A DNA stretch of 64,000 nt from Acinetobacter radioresistens DSM 6976 = NBRC 102413 = CIP 103788. Its GTDB lineage: Bacteria > Pseudomonadota > Gammaproteobacteria > Pseudomonadales > Moraxellaceae. Under the pieces are notes generated by a model. The model was not told where the DNA came from. It made no database searches and saw only the letters and a list, made by a program, of their open reading frames with translations. This document shows positions 19,742 to 28,938 of the stretch, piece by piece. How positions within the stretch are numbered: position 1 is the stretch's first letter; every line of letters begins with the position of its first letter. A program made the translations under genes and the position numbers. Location of the stretch: the NCBI RefSeq assembly GCF_006757745.1, contig NZ_AP019740.1, forward strand, positions 2,108,001 through 2,172,000. The letters are read 5' to 3'.

Positions 19742-19847
19742 TATATGGTAATCATTTAATTTGAAAAAATACCGATCTAGCATTGAATTTCTATATAAAA
19801 GCCGGCATAAATAACATATCGAAATCGTTTAGATATAGGAAATTTTG

Positions 19848-20849
19848 ATGGAAGTACACCAGCGTGGCTTGATGGCCGGTATTTTAATGGCGGCCTTGGT
19901 TATGTCACCTTTGGCTGAAGCAAAACGTGCCGGCGGTGGTAAGAGTATGGGTATGTCACGTTCTGCGGCACCTACCCAGTCTTATCAACAGCCTCGTCAG
20001 GCAGCTCCGGTTCAACAGCCTGCAACTGCGCCCCAGCGTTCTGGTCCGGGTGTAGGTTCAATGGTTGCTGCAGGTGTAGCAGGTGCTGCAGTAGGTGCAG
20101 TAGCAGCGAATGCTTTAGCAGATGACAATAATACCAACCCAAATGCACAGACAGCGGCAAATGATCAGGAGCTGGCTGCACAGCAACAGGCTGAACAAGA
20201 GAAAGGCGGCATTCCTGGCTGGCTCTGGGTTTTGCTTGCAGCCGCAGTTGCATTTTTTGTATTCCGTAAATTCGGAGCAAAAAAAAAACTAGCTACTAAC
20301 AATCCGTATGCACCAAACTCAGCTGGACCAAATTCATCACCATTTGGCCAGCATAATGCAGCACCGCGTACTCAAGACAATACCAATATTTTCGGTCAGT
20401 CAGTTGGCGGCAGTTCAACTGCAGCGAACACGGCAAATAATGCGCCATTTGGTACGGCCTACACGAATAGTGGCCAACAGTTACCAGATGGCACTGAACC
20501 GGCAGCATTCTTGCGTATTGCGCGTCAACGTTTCAACCATATTCAGTCAATGAATACGGCGAGTAATATTGAAGAGATCCGTCGTTATTTAACTCCGGAA
20601 CTTTATAATGCAATGCGTAGTGACATTATGGCCAATCAGGACCAAGATGTTGCCGAATTCAGTAACCTAAATGCTATGGTAGTTGACAGTGCAACTGAGA
20701 ATGGTCAGTATGTGGTCAGTGTACGGTTTACAGGTACAGTGAGTGAAGACTTAAACAGTCTGCCACAACCTTTCTCTGAAACCTGGCATTTTGTTAAACC
20801 TGCTGGTTCTCAGCAAGACTGGGTAGTTGCAGGCATTCAGCAAGACTAA
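19848..20849 (+). CDS. Tim44-like domain membrane protein
   Basis: 333 residues from the ATG at 19848, which has AGGA seven bases upstream (an in-frame TTG lies just before it). A hydrophobic N-terminus (RGLMAGILMAALVMSPLAEA) looks like a signal peptide or anchor. Then comes a low-complexity Gln/Ala/Pro/Gly linker, a membrane helix at about 128-146 (GWLWVLLAAAVAFFVF) followed by basic residues, a second Asn/Ser/Ala-rich linker, and a C-terminal Tim44-like domain (about 215-333, beginning FLRIARQRFNHIQSMN). Bacterial Tim44-domain proteins are membrane-associated and mostly uncharacterised. It is a single-gene unit ending at a strong terminator. Confidence 0.85.
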   Translation: MEVHQRGLMAGILMAALVMSPLAEAKRAGGGKSMGMSRSAAPTQSYQQPRQAAPVQQPATAPQRSGPGVGSMVAAGVAGAAVGAVAANALADDNNTNPNAQTAANDQELAAQQQAEQEKGGIPGWLWVLLAAAVAFFVFRKFGAKKKLATNNPYAPNSAGPNSSPFGQHNAAPRTQDNTNIFGQSVGGSSTAANTANNAPFGTAYTNSGQQLPDGTEPAAFLRIARQRFNHIQSMNTASNIEEIRRYLTPELYNAMRSDIMANQDQDVAEFSNLNAMVVDSATENGQYVVSVRFTGTVSEDLNSLPQPFSETWHFVKPAGSQQDWVVAGIQQD

Positions 20850-20863
20850 TTGTCTTTGCTCAT

Positions 20864-20893
20864 AAAAAAACCGCTCTTTCGAGCGGTTTTTTT
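20864..20893. terminator. Bidirectional terminator, Tim44 gene / epmA
   Basis: AAAAAAACCGCTC - TTTC - GAGCGGTTTTTTT, a perfect 13-base stem between two convergent genes. Confidence 0.93.
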
Positions 20894-20902
20894 ATTTTAA
20901 AC

Positions 20903-21877
20903 TCAAGCAATCTGTGCAGGAAATGTAATGACATTTTCCAGCCGCATCTGTCGGGTTGCTATCATTAATAAACGATCAATTCCCAAGGCAATTCCTGAAC
21001 ATTCCGGCATATACTGTAGAGCGGTCAATAAATTTTCATCTATTGGCATGATAGGTAGGCCAAGTGTACCTCGTTCTGTATTGTCAGCTTCAAAGCGTTC
21101 CCGCAACACTTTGCTATCAATTAGCTCATCATAGGCATTAGCCAATTCCAGTCCTTCAATATAAAGCTCAAAACGGGCCGCTACCTGTTCCCCATCCTCA
21201 TCAGTTTTCACTTTGGCCAGAGAAGCTAGCTCTGGTGGAAAATCGGTAAGAAATACGGGTGCATCAAAGCCTAAACTTGGCTCGACGAAATGTGAGAATA
21301 GCAGATCAATATAGGCAAGCCGGTCATCACTCAAATCCAAGTTTATGCCTAAACGGTTGGCAGTATCTTTCAGGAGTTTTACAGAAGCTTGTAATGGATT
21401 AATATCTAGACGATCTTGAAATGCATGTTTATAACTTATTACCACCGGGCGCATTTCACCAAAACGTTGCGCCAGACATATATTTAAAAGCGCTGTGGTT
21501 TCATGCATCAAATCAAGAAGACTAAAACCTGGCCGGTACCATTCCAGCATGGTAAATTCACTATTGTGTTTGCGGCCATGCTCATCATCACGAAACACCT
21601 TGCAGATCTGGTAAATCGGACCGCTTCCACTCGCCAACAGCCGCTTCATGGCAAACTCGGGCGATGTCTGCAAATAATGTATCTGCAACCTCCCTTCTAC
21701 ATGGCGCTGCGCTGATACAGACGCAAGATGTACATCAGTGACTCCAGCCTGTGAAAGTACAGGTGTTTCAACTTCCAGCACATTCCGTTCAGCGAAGAAC
21801 TGACGAATCTGGGTGTACATGGTAGCACGTGCCTGCATTACTTCTAATGTACAGGTGGGCTGATAACTATGTTTCAT
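20903..21877 (-). CDS. epmA: Elongation factor P lysine ligase (EpmA/PoxA/GenX)
   Basis: Class II lysyl-tRNA-synthetase paralogue that attaches (R)-beta-lysine to a conserved lysine of elongation factor P. It lacks the anticodon-binding domain: 324 residues, versus 325 in E. coli and about 500 for true LysRS. Class II motifs are visible: motif 2 around ICKVFRDDEHGRKHNSEFTMLEW and motif 3 GIALGIDRLLM. The frame is open to 21904, but the ATG at 21877 gives the family length and overlaps the pdxB stop as ATGA. EpmB and EF-P are not in this window. Confidence 0.93.
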   Translation of the reverse strand: MKHSYQPTCTLEVMQARATMYTQIRQFFAERNVLEVETPVLSQAGVTDVHLASVSAQRHVEGRLQIHYLQTSPEFAMKRLLASGSGPIYQICKVFRDDEHGRKHNSEFTMLEWYRPGFSLLDLMHETTALLNICLAQRFGEMRPVVISYKHAFQDRLDINPLQASVKLLKDTANRLGINLDLSDDRLAYIDLLFSHFVEPSLGFDAPVFLTDFPPELASLAKVKTDEDGEQVAARFELYIEGLELANAYDELIDSKVLRERFEADNTERGTLGLPIMPIDENLLTALQYMPECSGIALGIDRLLMIATRQMRLENVITFPAQIA

Positions 21878-22944
21878 GCCTGAGGCCCCCCATGCGCAGA
21901 CCATTCACGGCGCAGTGGGTAAGTCTTACGCAAGTGGTCAAAAGCCTGCTGATCAATCCTGCCGTCCTTTAGACAAACACGTAAATTCTGGTCATCTCGG
22001 GCTATATCATAAATTTTGCCGAGACAAGTTTTGAGAACAGTTTTAATATCTGCCTGTTCAGTAAAATATTGTTCGCATACGGGTAACTGGCTTATAAAAG
22101 TCTTGCTGGCCATAAAACCAAATTTTTCACAGAAAGCTTCATAAATCATTTGTGTTCCTCTGGCCTTTCCTTCCAGACTATAACCAGCAATATGGGGTGT
22201 AACCAGCTTTACCCATTTTAGGAGCTCTTCAGAGATCACGGGTTCATGTTCAAATACATCCAGTACCACCAGACGATGTGTGGTTTGTATATCATGGATT
22301 AAAGACTGCTCTTCAATAACTGGTCCTCTTGCCGAGTTCACCAGAATTGCCTGAGTTTTCATAAGAGCCAAAGTTTCGGCATTAATTAAATGATGAGTAG
22401 GATAATGCCCTGTTTTAGTTAATGGTACATGGAGAGAAACTGCGTCCGCTGAAGCCAGCAACTCGTGCAATGGAACCTGTGTAACTGTCAAGTGACTAAC
22501 CAGAGGATCATAACCGATTACTTGCCAGTCTAGCAGTTCTGCCATATAAGCCAGCCGTGAACCGACATTACCCAGACCAATAATCCCCAAGGTAAACTGT
22601 TTTCCAGCATCCAGTAACTCTGGTTTTAAATACAGTAATGCCGTAATTACATATTCAGCAACGGCCTGTGCATTACAGCCCGCTGCATTTGACCAGCTAA
22701 TCTGCTGCTTTTCTAAAGCAGGAATATCAAGATGATCTTTTCCGATTGTAGCACTACCAACAAATTTTAATTTTGTATTTTCAATAAGCTGCTGATTGAC
22801 ACGTGTTACAGAACGTACCAGTAAAGCATCCGCATCCTTCACATCCTCATGCATGAGGCTACGGCCAGCACGATGGTCAATTTCAGCGAAATCTGAAAAA
22901 AAGTAGTCTGTAAAAGCAAGATTCTCATCTGCTACGATCTTCAT
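21874..22944 (-). CDS. pdxB: Erythronate-4-phosphate dehydrogenase
   Basis: NAD-dependent oxidation of 4-phosphoerythronate, second step of the DXP-dependent pyridoxal 5'-phosphate route; 356 residues. It is a D-2-hydroxyacid dehydrogenase fold with the Rossmann motif GLGNVG at 123-128. The catalytic Arg region is NSARGPVIEE and the His region is VTPHIAGYSLEGK, where the AGYS variant is typical of PdxB. A short C-terminal PdxB dimerisation domain follows. It overlaps epmA by four bases (ATGA), so the two are translationally coupled. Confidence 0.95.
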   Translation of the reverse strand: MKIVADENLAFTDYFFSDFAEIDHRAGRSLMHEDVKDADALLVRSVTRVNQQLIENTKLKFVGSATIGKDHLDIPALEKQQISWSNAAGCNAQAVAEYVITALLYLKPELLDAGKQFTLGIIGLGNVGSRLAYMAELLDWQVIGYDPLVSHLTVTQVPLHELLASADAVSLHVPLTKTGHYPTHHLINAETLALMKTQAILVNSARGPVIEEQSLIHDIQTTHRLVVLDVFEHEPVISEELLKWVKLVTPHIAGYSLEGKARGTQMIYEAFCEKFGFMASKTFISQLPVCEQYFTEQADIKTVLKTCLGKIYDIARDDQNLRVCLKDGRIDQQAFDHLRKTYPLRREWSAHGGPQA

Positions 22945-23320
22945 CTTCAGTCATCCGGGCATTAAAATATTATTATCAACCGAGATGAGCTGGATCACAA
23001 TCCATCCTGTTTTTTTATTAAGCAGTAGTGAGGATAGAACTTTTAGCTATCCCAATAGAGATTTTCAGATCTTAAATGTATTTTAAGGTAATTATTTTTA
23101 TATTTGATTTAATTAAAACATACACTTTTTTATAGTAAAAATGATATCTACGCTTTAATTCTTTATATAAATAAATTATTTAATTACATCAATAGAATTA
23201 TATAAAAAAATGAATTTATTATTTTTAAACGCTTACAATCTAAAAAATTACGAACTCTTTACGTAATAATTTTTTGTACTCATCTACTATTTTCTTATCC
23301 TTATAAAAAAGGTTTTAAGC
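22945..23320. other. AT-rich divergent region pdxB / glutamine-synthetase-like gene
   Basis: 376 bases, extremely AT-rich on the right-hand half. It presumably contains divergent promoters. The weakly defined leader of the gene at 23321 has AAAAAAGG about twelve bases before the ATG. No open frame or clear operator seen. Confidence 0.5.
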
Positions 23321-24748
23321 ATGAGTAGTATTAGCGTCCCAACCCAAGAAAAAGATCTAAATCCTTTTATTAAAATTAAAGAGAATTTACTCAACAAGAG
23401 ACCAGAATATTTAAATATTGATCATCCAGAAGATTTATTTTCCAGCGAAGTCAATGAATATTTAAGCCAGTATCCCCTTACCCGACATATTGATATCTGC
23501 CTGCATGATCTGAACGGGCATGTCCGCGGCAAACAGATTGATGTTCAAAGTTTGAAGAAGATTTATAAAGGCTGCTATTTTCCCTTGTCTGTCTATGCTA
23601 TGGATCTAGATGGCAAAGTGGTTGAGGAAACAGGTCTCGGAAAGTCAATCGGTGAGCCTGATATGCTCTGCATACCGATTTCCGGCACATTACAACCTTG
23701 CGCTATTCAGCCTGAGACGCATGCACAGCTTTATCTGACCATGCAAGATGAAAATGGTGAGGCCTGTAAATATGAACCCCGCAATCTTTTAAGCCATATT
23801 ATCGCTCAGCTTCATCAGCAGGACTATTATCCGGTGATGTCGGCTGAGCTTGAGTTCTATCTCTACAAGCAAAATGCAGATGGGGAAGATGAGGTTTTAT
23901 CAAGTCAGTGCTTTGACCTGAATACGCCTGATGACTATCAGTATGTACTTGAAGAAGTAGAGCAGATTGCACGTTTACAATCTATCGAAATGATCGGTAT
24001 TGTTGCAGAAGCCGCCTCTGGTCAGTATGAAATCAATATTCAGCATACTTCGAATATTTTACGGTTATGCGATCAGATCATGGCGCTAAAACGTATTATC
24101 AAGCAGGTGGCCAGAAAACATCAGCTGCATGCCAGCTTTCTTGCCAAGCCCACCCTGCTAAAAGCGGGTAGCGGCATGCACTTTCATATGAGCTTGTGTA
24201 ATGCTTCCATGCAAAATCTGTTTAGCTCAAATGATCTGTCTACACCATCAAAAATGTTGTTAAAAACGATTAGTGGCATGATTCAGCTAATGCCTGCATC
24301 AATGGCTATATTAGCCCCCAACATTAATTCCTACCGCAGATTTACACTTGGTCATCATGTTTCACTGGAAGCAAACTGGGGAATTAATAACCGCAATGTT
24401 GCCATCCGTATACCTTGCTCCGATCAGGAAAATCAGCGTCTAGAATACCGTGTAGCTGGCGCAGACTGTAATCCTTATCTGGCTATTGCTGTCATACTGA
24501 TTGCTACCTTACATGGTTTAGAACACCAGTTAGATACTCCGCAGCCAGTCCATCTTGCGAAATCAAAACATGAGCATATTAATTTACCCAAGTATCAGCT
24601 CGAGGCATTAAATCTTCTTAAGAACAATCCGGTATTAAAAAAATATTTAGGTAAAGAATTTATAGAGGTATGGTGTACAGTAAAATCTGCTGAATATTAT
24701 AATGTTTATAACCAGATTACTGAAACCGAACAAAACTGGAATATTTAA
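23321..24748 (+). CDS. Glutamine-synthetase-family enzyme (PuuA/GlnA3-like)
   Basis: ATP-dependent glutamate-amine ligase fold, 475 residues. It has the beta-grasp N-terminal region (HIDICLHDLNGHVRGKQID) and catalytic-domain motifs: SAELEFYLY (metal-binding Glu), GSGMHFHMSL (ATP/metal His), NRNVAIRIP and RLEYRVAGADCNPYLAIA. The divergent GS motifs resemble gamma-glutamylpolyamine synthetase PuuA and related enzymes more than housekeeping GlnA. No other puu-type gene is nearby, so the amine substrate is open; ethanolamine, polyamines or other biogenic amines are possibilities. It is a single-gene unit with its own terminator. Confidence 0.85.
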   Translation: MSSISVPTQEKDLNPFIKIKENLLNKRPEYLNIDHPEDLFSSEVNEYLSQYPLTRHIDICLHDLNGHVRGKQIDVQSLKKIYKGCYFPLSVYAMDLDGKVVEETGLGKSIGEPDMLCIPISGTLQPCAIQPETHAQLYLTMQDENGEACKYEPRNLLSHIIAQLHQQDYYPVMSAELEFYLYKQNADGEDEVLSSQCFDLNTPDDYQYVLEEVEQIARLQSIEMIGIVAEAASGQYEINIQHTSNILRLCDQIMALKRIIKQVARKHQLHASFLAKPTLLKAGSGMHFHMSLCNASMQNLFSSNDLSTPSKMLLKTISGMIQLMPASMAILAPNINSYRRFTLGHHVSLEANWGINNRNVAIRIPCSDQENQRLEYRVAGADCNPYLAIAVILIATLHGLEHQLDTPQPVHLAKSKHEHINLPKYQLEALNLLKNNPVLKKYLGKEFIEVWCTVKSAEYYNVYNQITETEQNWNI

Positions 24749-24783
24749 TTTTAATTATAGTTAATACTCCAAATATCAAGTTT

Positions 24784-24811
24784 AAAAAGCTAATATACCT
24801 ATTAGCTTTTT
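24784..24811. terminator. Bidirectional terminator, GS-like gene / kdpE
   Basis: AAAAAGCTAAT - ATACCT - ATTAGCTTTTT, a perfect 11-base stem between two convergent genes. Confidence 0.9.
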
Positions 24812-24860
24812 ACTTATATAAATAAAATTTAGCTAATTAAAAAATAAGTGCTGAGAAATT

Positions 24861-25556
24861 TTATTTGCCCAGAAAGCGCAGCCCAACTCCCGGTTCAGTG
24901 ATAATATATTGAGGATGAATTGCATCTTCGCCCAGTTTATTTCTAAGCTTAGCCACCAGTATTCTAAGATAATGTGTATCTTCCTGATGGGTAGGTCCCC
25001 ATAGCTCCTTTAAAATTTGTGGTTGAGTCAGTAACTGCCCCCGATTTCTGGCCAGCAATGAGAGCAGATGAAATTCTTTTCGGGTAAGAGCAACCGCCTG
25101 GCTGTTGATATAGGTCTGTCTCTGTACAAAATTGATTTTTAGATAACCATCGTCATAGTCATGGGTTTCAGTCTGGTTTAGCCTGCTCCTCAAGACCACA
25201 CGAATCCTGGCCATGAGCTCTTGAACGCTAAACGGTTTGGTTACATAGTCATTGGCTCCGGCATCCAGCAAGGTCACCTTTTCTTGTTCATCTGAGCGTA
25301 CCGACAGCACAATAACTGGAATTTCACTCCAGGACCTGAGTTCTTTCAATACGTCCTGACCATCCAGATCAGGCAGGCCCAAATCCAGAATAACCAGTTG
25401 CGCACTTTGGGAAGAGAGATATTCCAGCCCCTGCATAGCCGTGCCAAATAGCTGAGTCTGGTAGCCTTCTGACCTTAATGCGATTCCTAAAAATTTCCGG
25501 ATTTGCGGTTCATCATCAATCACTACGATTCTGGTTTCTGCTGGGTGTATATTCAC
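24861..25556 (-). CDS. kdpE: KDP operon response regulator KdpE
   Basis: OmpR-family regulator of the kdp genes, 231 residues. Receiver domain: acidic pair Asp14/Asp15, phosphorylated Asp58 in VILDLGLPD, and the conserved TKPF lysine. The C-terminal winged helix has the LTRKEFHLLSLLARN and VLRILVAKLRNKLG-type segments (here YLRILVAKLRNKLG). It is the last gene of kdpABCDE, 12 bases after kdpD, and ends before a bidirectional terminator. Confidence 0.96.
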   Translation of the reverse strand: MNIHPAETRIVVIDDEPQIRKFLGIALRSEGYQTQLFGTAMQGLEYLSSQSAQLVILDLGLPDLDGQDVLKELRSWSEIPVIVLSVRSDEQEKVTLLDAGANDYVTKPFSVQELMARIRVVLRSRLNQTETHDYDDGYLKINFVQRQTYINSQAVALTRKEFHLLSLLARNRGQLLTQPQILKELWGPTHQEDTHYLRILVAKLRNKLGEDAIHPQYIITEPGVGLRFLGK

Positions 25557-25568
25557 AGTTATTGCCTT

Positions 25569-28229
25569 TTAATCTTGTGAAATATGGACAGGTAAAACAA
25601 TCTGAATATTGGTCCCTTTATTTTTGAGACCAATCTGCGCCTTAATACTTCCTATATGTGCGGAGATAATGGCTTTAACAATCGCCAGTCCCAAGCCTGT
25701 CCCAGTAGGATTACGGTCGCCATGCATGGTATAGAACATATCAAAAATTTTTTCTCGGTCAGCAATATCGATACCTTTACCCTGGTCACTAATATCAAAC
25801 TGGATATGTGCGGTATCAGGTTGTGAAAGAATAATATCAATTGGCTGATCTTCAGGATTAAATTTGGCAGCATTTTCCAGCACATTAAATAATGCCTGTT
25901 CAATCAGTGCAGGATGTACATAAATTTTCAGCTCTTGCGGCAGGCGTTGAATATTAAACTCAACTACAGGTTTATAACGTTTTAAGCGTCTGGTTGCTGT
26001 ATCCACCAGTTCATGGACCTCAATCCAGTCACGCGTCAGTTTCAACCCCTGATAGCCCAGTCGAGTCATGTCCAGCAAATTCTGTATATAACGGTCTAGA
26101 CGTTCTCCTTCCAGCCCTATGGTCTCGAGTAAAGTAAGCTGGTCTTCTTCGGTCATAGTAGACTTGTAAGTAGCAATAGTATCTGCTGCTCCTATCATAG
26201 CAGCCAAAGGTGAGCGCAGGTCGTGAGACACCGAAGAAAGTAAAGCTGAACGAAGTTTTTCAGTTTCAGAGCTGATATTGGCATATTCCAGTTCCTTGCT
26301 GAGCTGCGTCCTGGTAATAGCTTGGGTAATATATTCCACCATAGCTTCAGCCAGACGTCTTTGTTCAATATTCATTTCCCTCTGATTTTCTGAAATATTG
26401 AGCCCGATAACACCTATACATTCTTTCGAAGCCAATAAAGGCAGAAACCACCAAGCACTTTCACTCAAAGTCTGGGTAAAACGCCCGGAAGGCTGGTGAT
26501 TCTTCAATGTCCAGTTTGCCGAAATTTTTTCTTTTTCAGTCAGCAGATTTTCATCTGAGCTTAGTGCTGTTTCATCACTCAGCTTAAACCAGACCTGAAC
26601 ATTTAAACTTTTTTCCAGACTGTTCTGTCCGATTTCAATGACCTGCTGCAGGTCAACCGCAACAGAGAGTTTCTGCCCCAAATCCTGCATAATACTGTTA
26701 TAGCTGTTTGCCGATCTTAGGGCGACCACCTGTTCACGCAAGCGTGATGCCAAACGGCCCGCAATAAGTGCTGCTGCCAGAAACGCCACTACAGTGATCA
26801 CACTTTTATGAGCCGAAATCTGGAAAGTTAATGTCGGTGGAATAAAGAAAAAGTTATAGGCAAAGAAAAAAAGAATAGCTGCAAGCATGGCAGCAGTCAT
26901 TCGGGTATTGGCTGCAACAAAAATAACCGCAGTAATAAAAATCAGTGATAGCTCTTCAACTTTTAAGTATTGCACACTTAGTTTTGCAATCAGAATACTA
27001 GTTACCGTTGTGATCAGTACAAAAATCAGTTCTTTTAAATTTAAGACATAATTTTGCCTGTTAAAACGGTAGGCTTGCGGCTTACCTTGCTGAACCGGAA
27101 CAATACTCAGTTCAAATGCGGGTTGATATTTTAACAGCTGATGGGCTAAGGGCGGCCTTAACCAGCTGTAAAATAGCGGCCGACGTTCCTGTTCTAGTAC
27201 CAGTGTTGAAATTCCCCGTTCACAGGCAAAATTGTACAGTGACCCTGCGTAATTTTTTCCATATAGAATATCAGTCATTCCCCCTAGCTGCCGTGCCAGA
27301 TGAAGCGCCCGCTCAATTTCCCTGCCTGTACTTTGAGTTTCAAATGAGATCGGATTATAACCGGATGCTGTAGTTAAAAATGCGACTACAGTCCATTTTG
27401 CATTACGACGTTCGGCAATACGGCTTCCTATCCGTACTAATGCTTCAGAGTTCTGGTTACCCTGAATCATGATTAGCACATGATTATTTAAGGGCGTTAG
27501 CGAAAGACCCTTTACATCAAACTGCTCCCGTGCATCTATATCAATATGATGGGCCACCGTCTGTATGGCCAGTTCACGTAATGCTGTCAAGTTGGCAATA
27601 TTAAAAAAGCTTTTCAAGGCATGCGCCGCCTGATCAGGTACATAAACTTTACCCTGATTTAAACGCTCCAGCAGCTCATTTACCGGCAAGTCGATGAGGC
27701 GTATATCACGGATACGCTCAAAAATCTGATCTGGTACGGTTTCTTTTACCCGTATTCCCGTAATCTGGAATATGACATCGTTCAAGCTTTCCAGATGCTG
27801 AATATTCATGGTGGTAAAAACATCGATACCGGCATCAAGAAGCTCATTAATATCCTGCCAGCGTTTTTTATGGCGGCTCCCGGGTATATTCTGGTGCGCC
27901 AATTCATCTACCAGTACAATGTCTGGATGGATCTGTAAAATACTGTCCAGATCCATCTCTTCAAGATTATGGTTTTTGTATTCAACTATCTTTCTTGAAA
28001 TCACAGGCAGGCCGGCAACCAGCTCCTCAGTTTCCGGACGCCCATGAGTTTCAATATAACCAATTGCTACATTCTGGCCCTGTCCATATAGCTCATGCGC
28101 ACGTGACAGCATGGCAAAAGTTTTTCCCACTCCTGGTGCTGCACCCAGAAAAATTGTCATGTGCCCCGTCTGATGACGCTTGACCTGCTGTAACAGTATA
28201 TCGGCCTTATTTGTTTGTATATTTGTCAT
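25569..28229 (-). CDS. kdpD: Potassium/turgor sensor histidine kinase KdpD
   Basis: Membrane sensor kinase, 886 residues, with all expected parts. The N-terminal KdpD domain has Walker A GAAPGVGKT (29-37) and a DELAHQN segment. A universal-stress-like domain follows (about 250-370). Four clustered membrane helices lie around residues 400-500, then a GAF-like region. HisKA carries the phospho-acceptor His669 (SVSHDLRSP), and HATPase the N and G boxes (NVLENAAKFN, DQGKGID, GTGLGLAIVKA). It responds to low external K+ and regulates via KdpE. It is separated from kdpC by a 93-base gap holding two inverted repeats. Confidence 0.96.
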   Translation of the reverse strand: MTNIQTNKADILLQQVKRHQTGHMTIFLGAAPGVGKTFAMLSRAHELYGQGQNVAIGYIETHGRPETEELVAGLPVISRKIVEYKNHNLEEMDLDSILQIHPDIVLVDELAHQNIPGSRHKKRWQDINELLDAGIDVFTTMNIQHLESLNDVIFQITGIRVKETVPDQIFERIRDIRLIDLPVNELLERLNQGKVYVPDQAAHALKSFFNIANLTALRELAIQTVAHHIDIDAREQFDVKGLSLTPLNNHVLIMIQGNQNSEALVRIGSRIAERRNAKWTVVAFLTTASGYNPISFETQSTGREIERALHLARQLGGMTDILYGKNYAGSLYNFACERGISTLVLEQERRPLFYSWLRPPLAHQLLKYQPAFELSIVPVQQGKPQAYRFNRQNYVLNLKELIFVLITTVTSILIAKLSVQYLKVEELSLIFITAVIFVAANTRMTAAMLAAILFFFAYNFFFIPPTLTFQISAHKSVITVVAFLAAALIAGRLASRLREQVVALRSANSYNSIMQDLGQKLSVAVDLQQVIEIGQNSLEKSLNVQVWFKLSDETALSSDENLLTEKEKISANWTLKNHQPSGRFTQTLSESAWWFLPLLASKECIGVIGLNISENQREMNIEQRRLAEAMVEYITQAITRTQLSKELEYANISSETEKLRSALLSSVSHDLRSPLAAMIGAADTIATYKSTMTEEDQLTLLETIGLEGERLDRYIQNLLDMTRLGYQGLKLTRDWIEVHELVDTATRRLKRYKPVVEFNIQRLPQELKIYVHPALIEQALFNVLENAAKFNPEDQPIDIILSQPDTAHIQFDISDQGKGIDIADREKIFDMFYTMHGDRNPTGTGLGLAIVKAIISAHIGSIKAQIGLKNKGTNIQIVLPVHISQD

Positions 28230-28247
28230 TTTTCATTCTTAAAACAG

Positions 28248-28313
28248 AGGATCATCAATCTCTTAAGCAAGGTATTAATGATCCTGAACGTGCAATTTCA
28301 GTATAAATGAAAT
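28248..28313. repeat. Two inverted repeats between kdpC and kdpD
   Basis: AGGATCAT (28248-28255) pairs with ATGATCCT (28278-28285) over a 22-base spacer. ATTTCA (28295-28300) pairs with TGAAAT (28308-28313) over 7 bases. Neither has a T-run typical of a full terminator. Confidence 0.5.
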
Positions 28314-28322
28314 CTTGAAAAC

Positions 28323-28928
28323 TTATTTTCGTTTTAGCTGATCAAGTGCAAGATTCAACTCCAGTACATTTACCCGGTTTGAACCTAATACTCCAAATGT
28401 TGGCTGCTGGGCGTATTTAAGGACAAGTTCCCTTACCTGCTGTTCAGGCATACTACGCTGTTCAGCAATACGCTTTACCTGTATGAGAGCTGCCCGTACG
28501 CTAATTTCAGGGTCAATCCCGCTTCCTGAAGCAGTGACCAGATCTTTAGGGATCTGATCTGGCTGAATTGCTTCAAGGCTGGCAACCTGAACAATACGTT
28601 CAGCGATCACTTTCTGAAGTTCGGGATTGGTTCTGGCCAGATTACTTCCCGCCAGCGCCATGGGGTCATAATTGGCCACTGATGGCCGTGAATGGAAATA
28701 AGAAGGAGCAGTAAAAGGCTGCGCCACCAGTTTGGAACCAACAACCTTGCCTTCATATTTAATCAGGCTGCCATGAGCCTGCTCTGGAAAAATTGCTTGT
28801 CCGATCTTTGTTGCAGTCGCACTATAACCAAATCCGCATACTATTAAGGCGATCAGACTTAAACCGATTGCGGGCCTGATTAAAGCACTCATGGCTGGCT
28901 GTGTAACAGGCTGAGTTAATATTTGCAT
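28323..28928 (-). CDS. kdpC: Potassium-transporting ATPase subunit KdpC
   Basis: Periplasm-facing accessory subunit of the KdpFABC P-type K+ pump; 201 residues from the ATG at 28928. This start is chosen over an upstream in-frame ATG (28946) because GGAG lies six bases before it and it fits the family length. One N-terminal membrane helix (IGLSLIALIVCGFGYSATAT) precedes the soluble domain, with the typical SYFHSRPS-like motif and the closing GVLGSNRVNVLELNLAL. It follows kdpB by 10 bases. Confidence 0.95.
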   Translation of the reverse strand: MQILTQPVTQPAMSALIRPAIGLSLIALIVCGFGYSATATKIGQAIFPEQAHGSLIKYEGKVVGSKLVAQPFTAPSYFHSRPSVANYDPMALAGSNLARTNPELQKVIAERIVQVASLEAIQPDQIPKDLVTASGSGIDPEISVRAALIQVKRIAEQRSMPEQQVRELVLKYAQQPTFGVLGSNRVNVLELNLALDQLKRK

Positions 28929-28938
28929 ATGATTCTCC

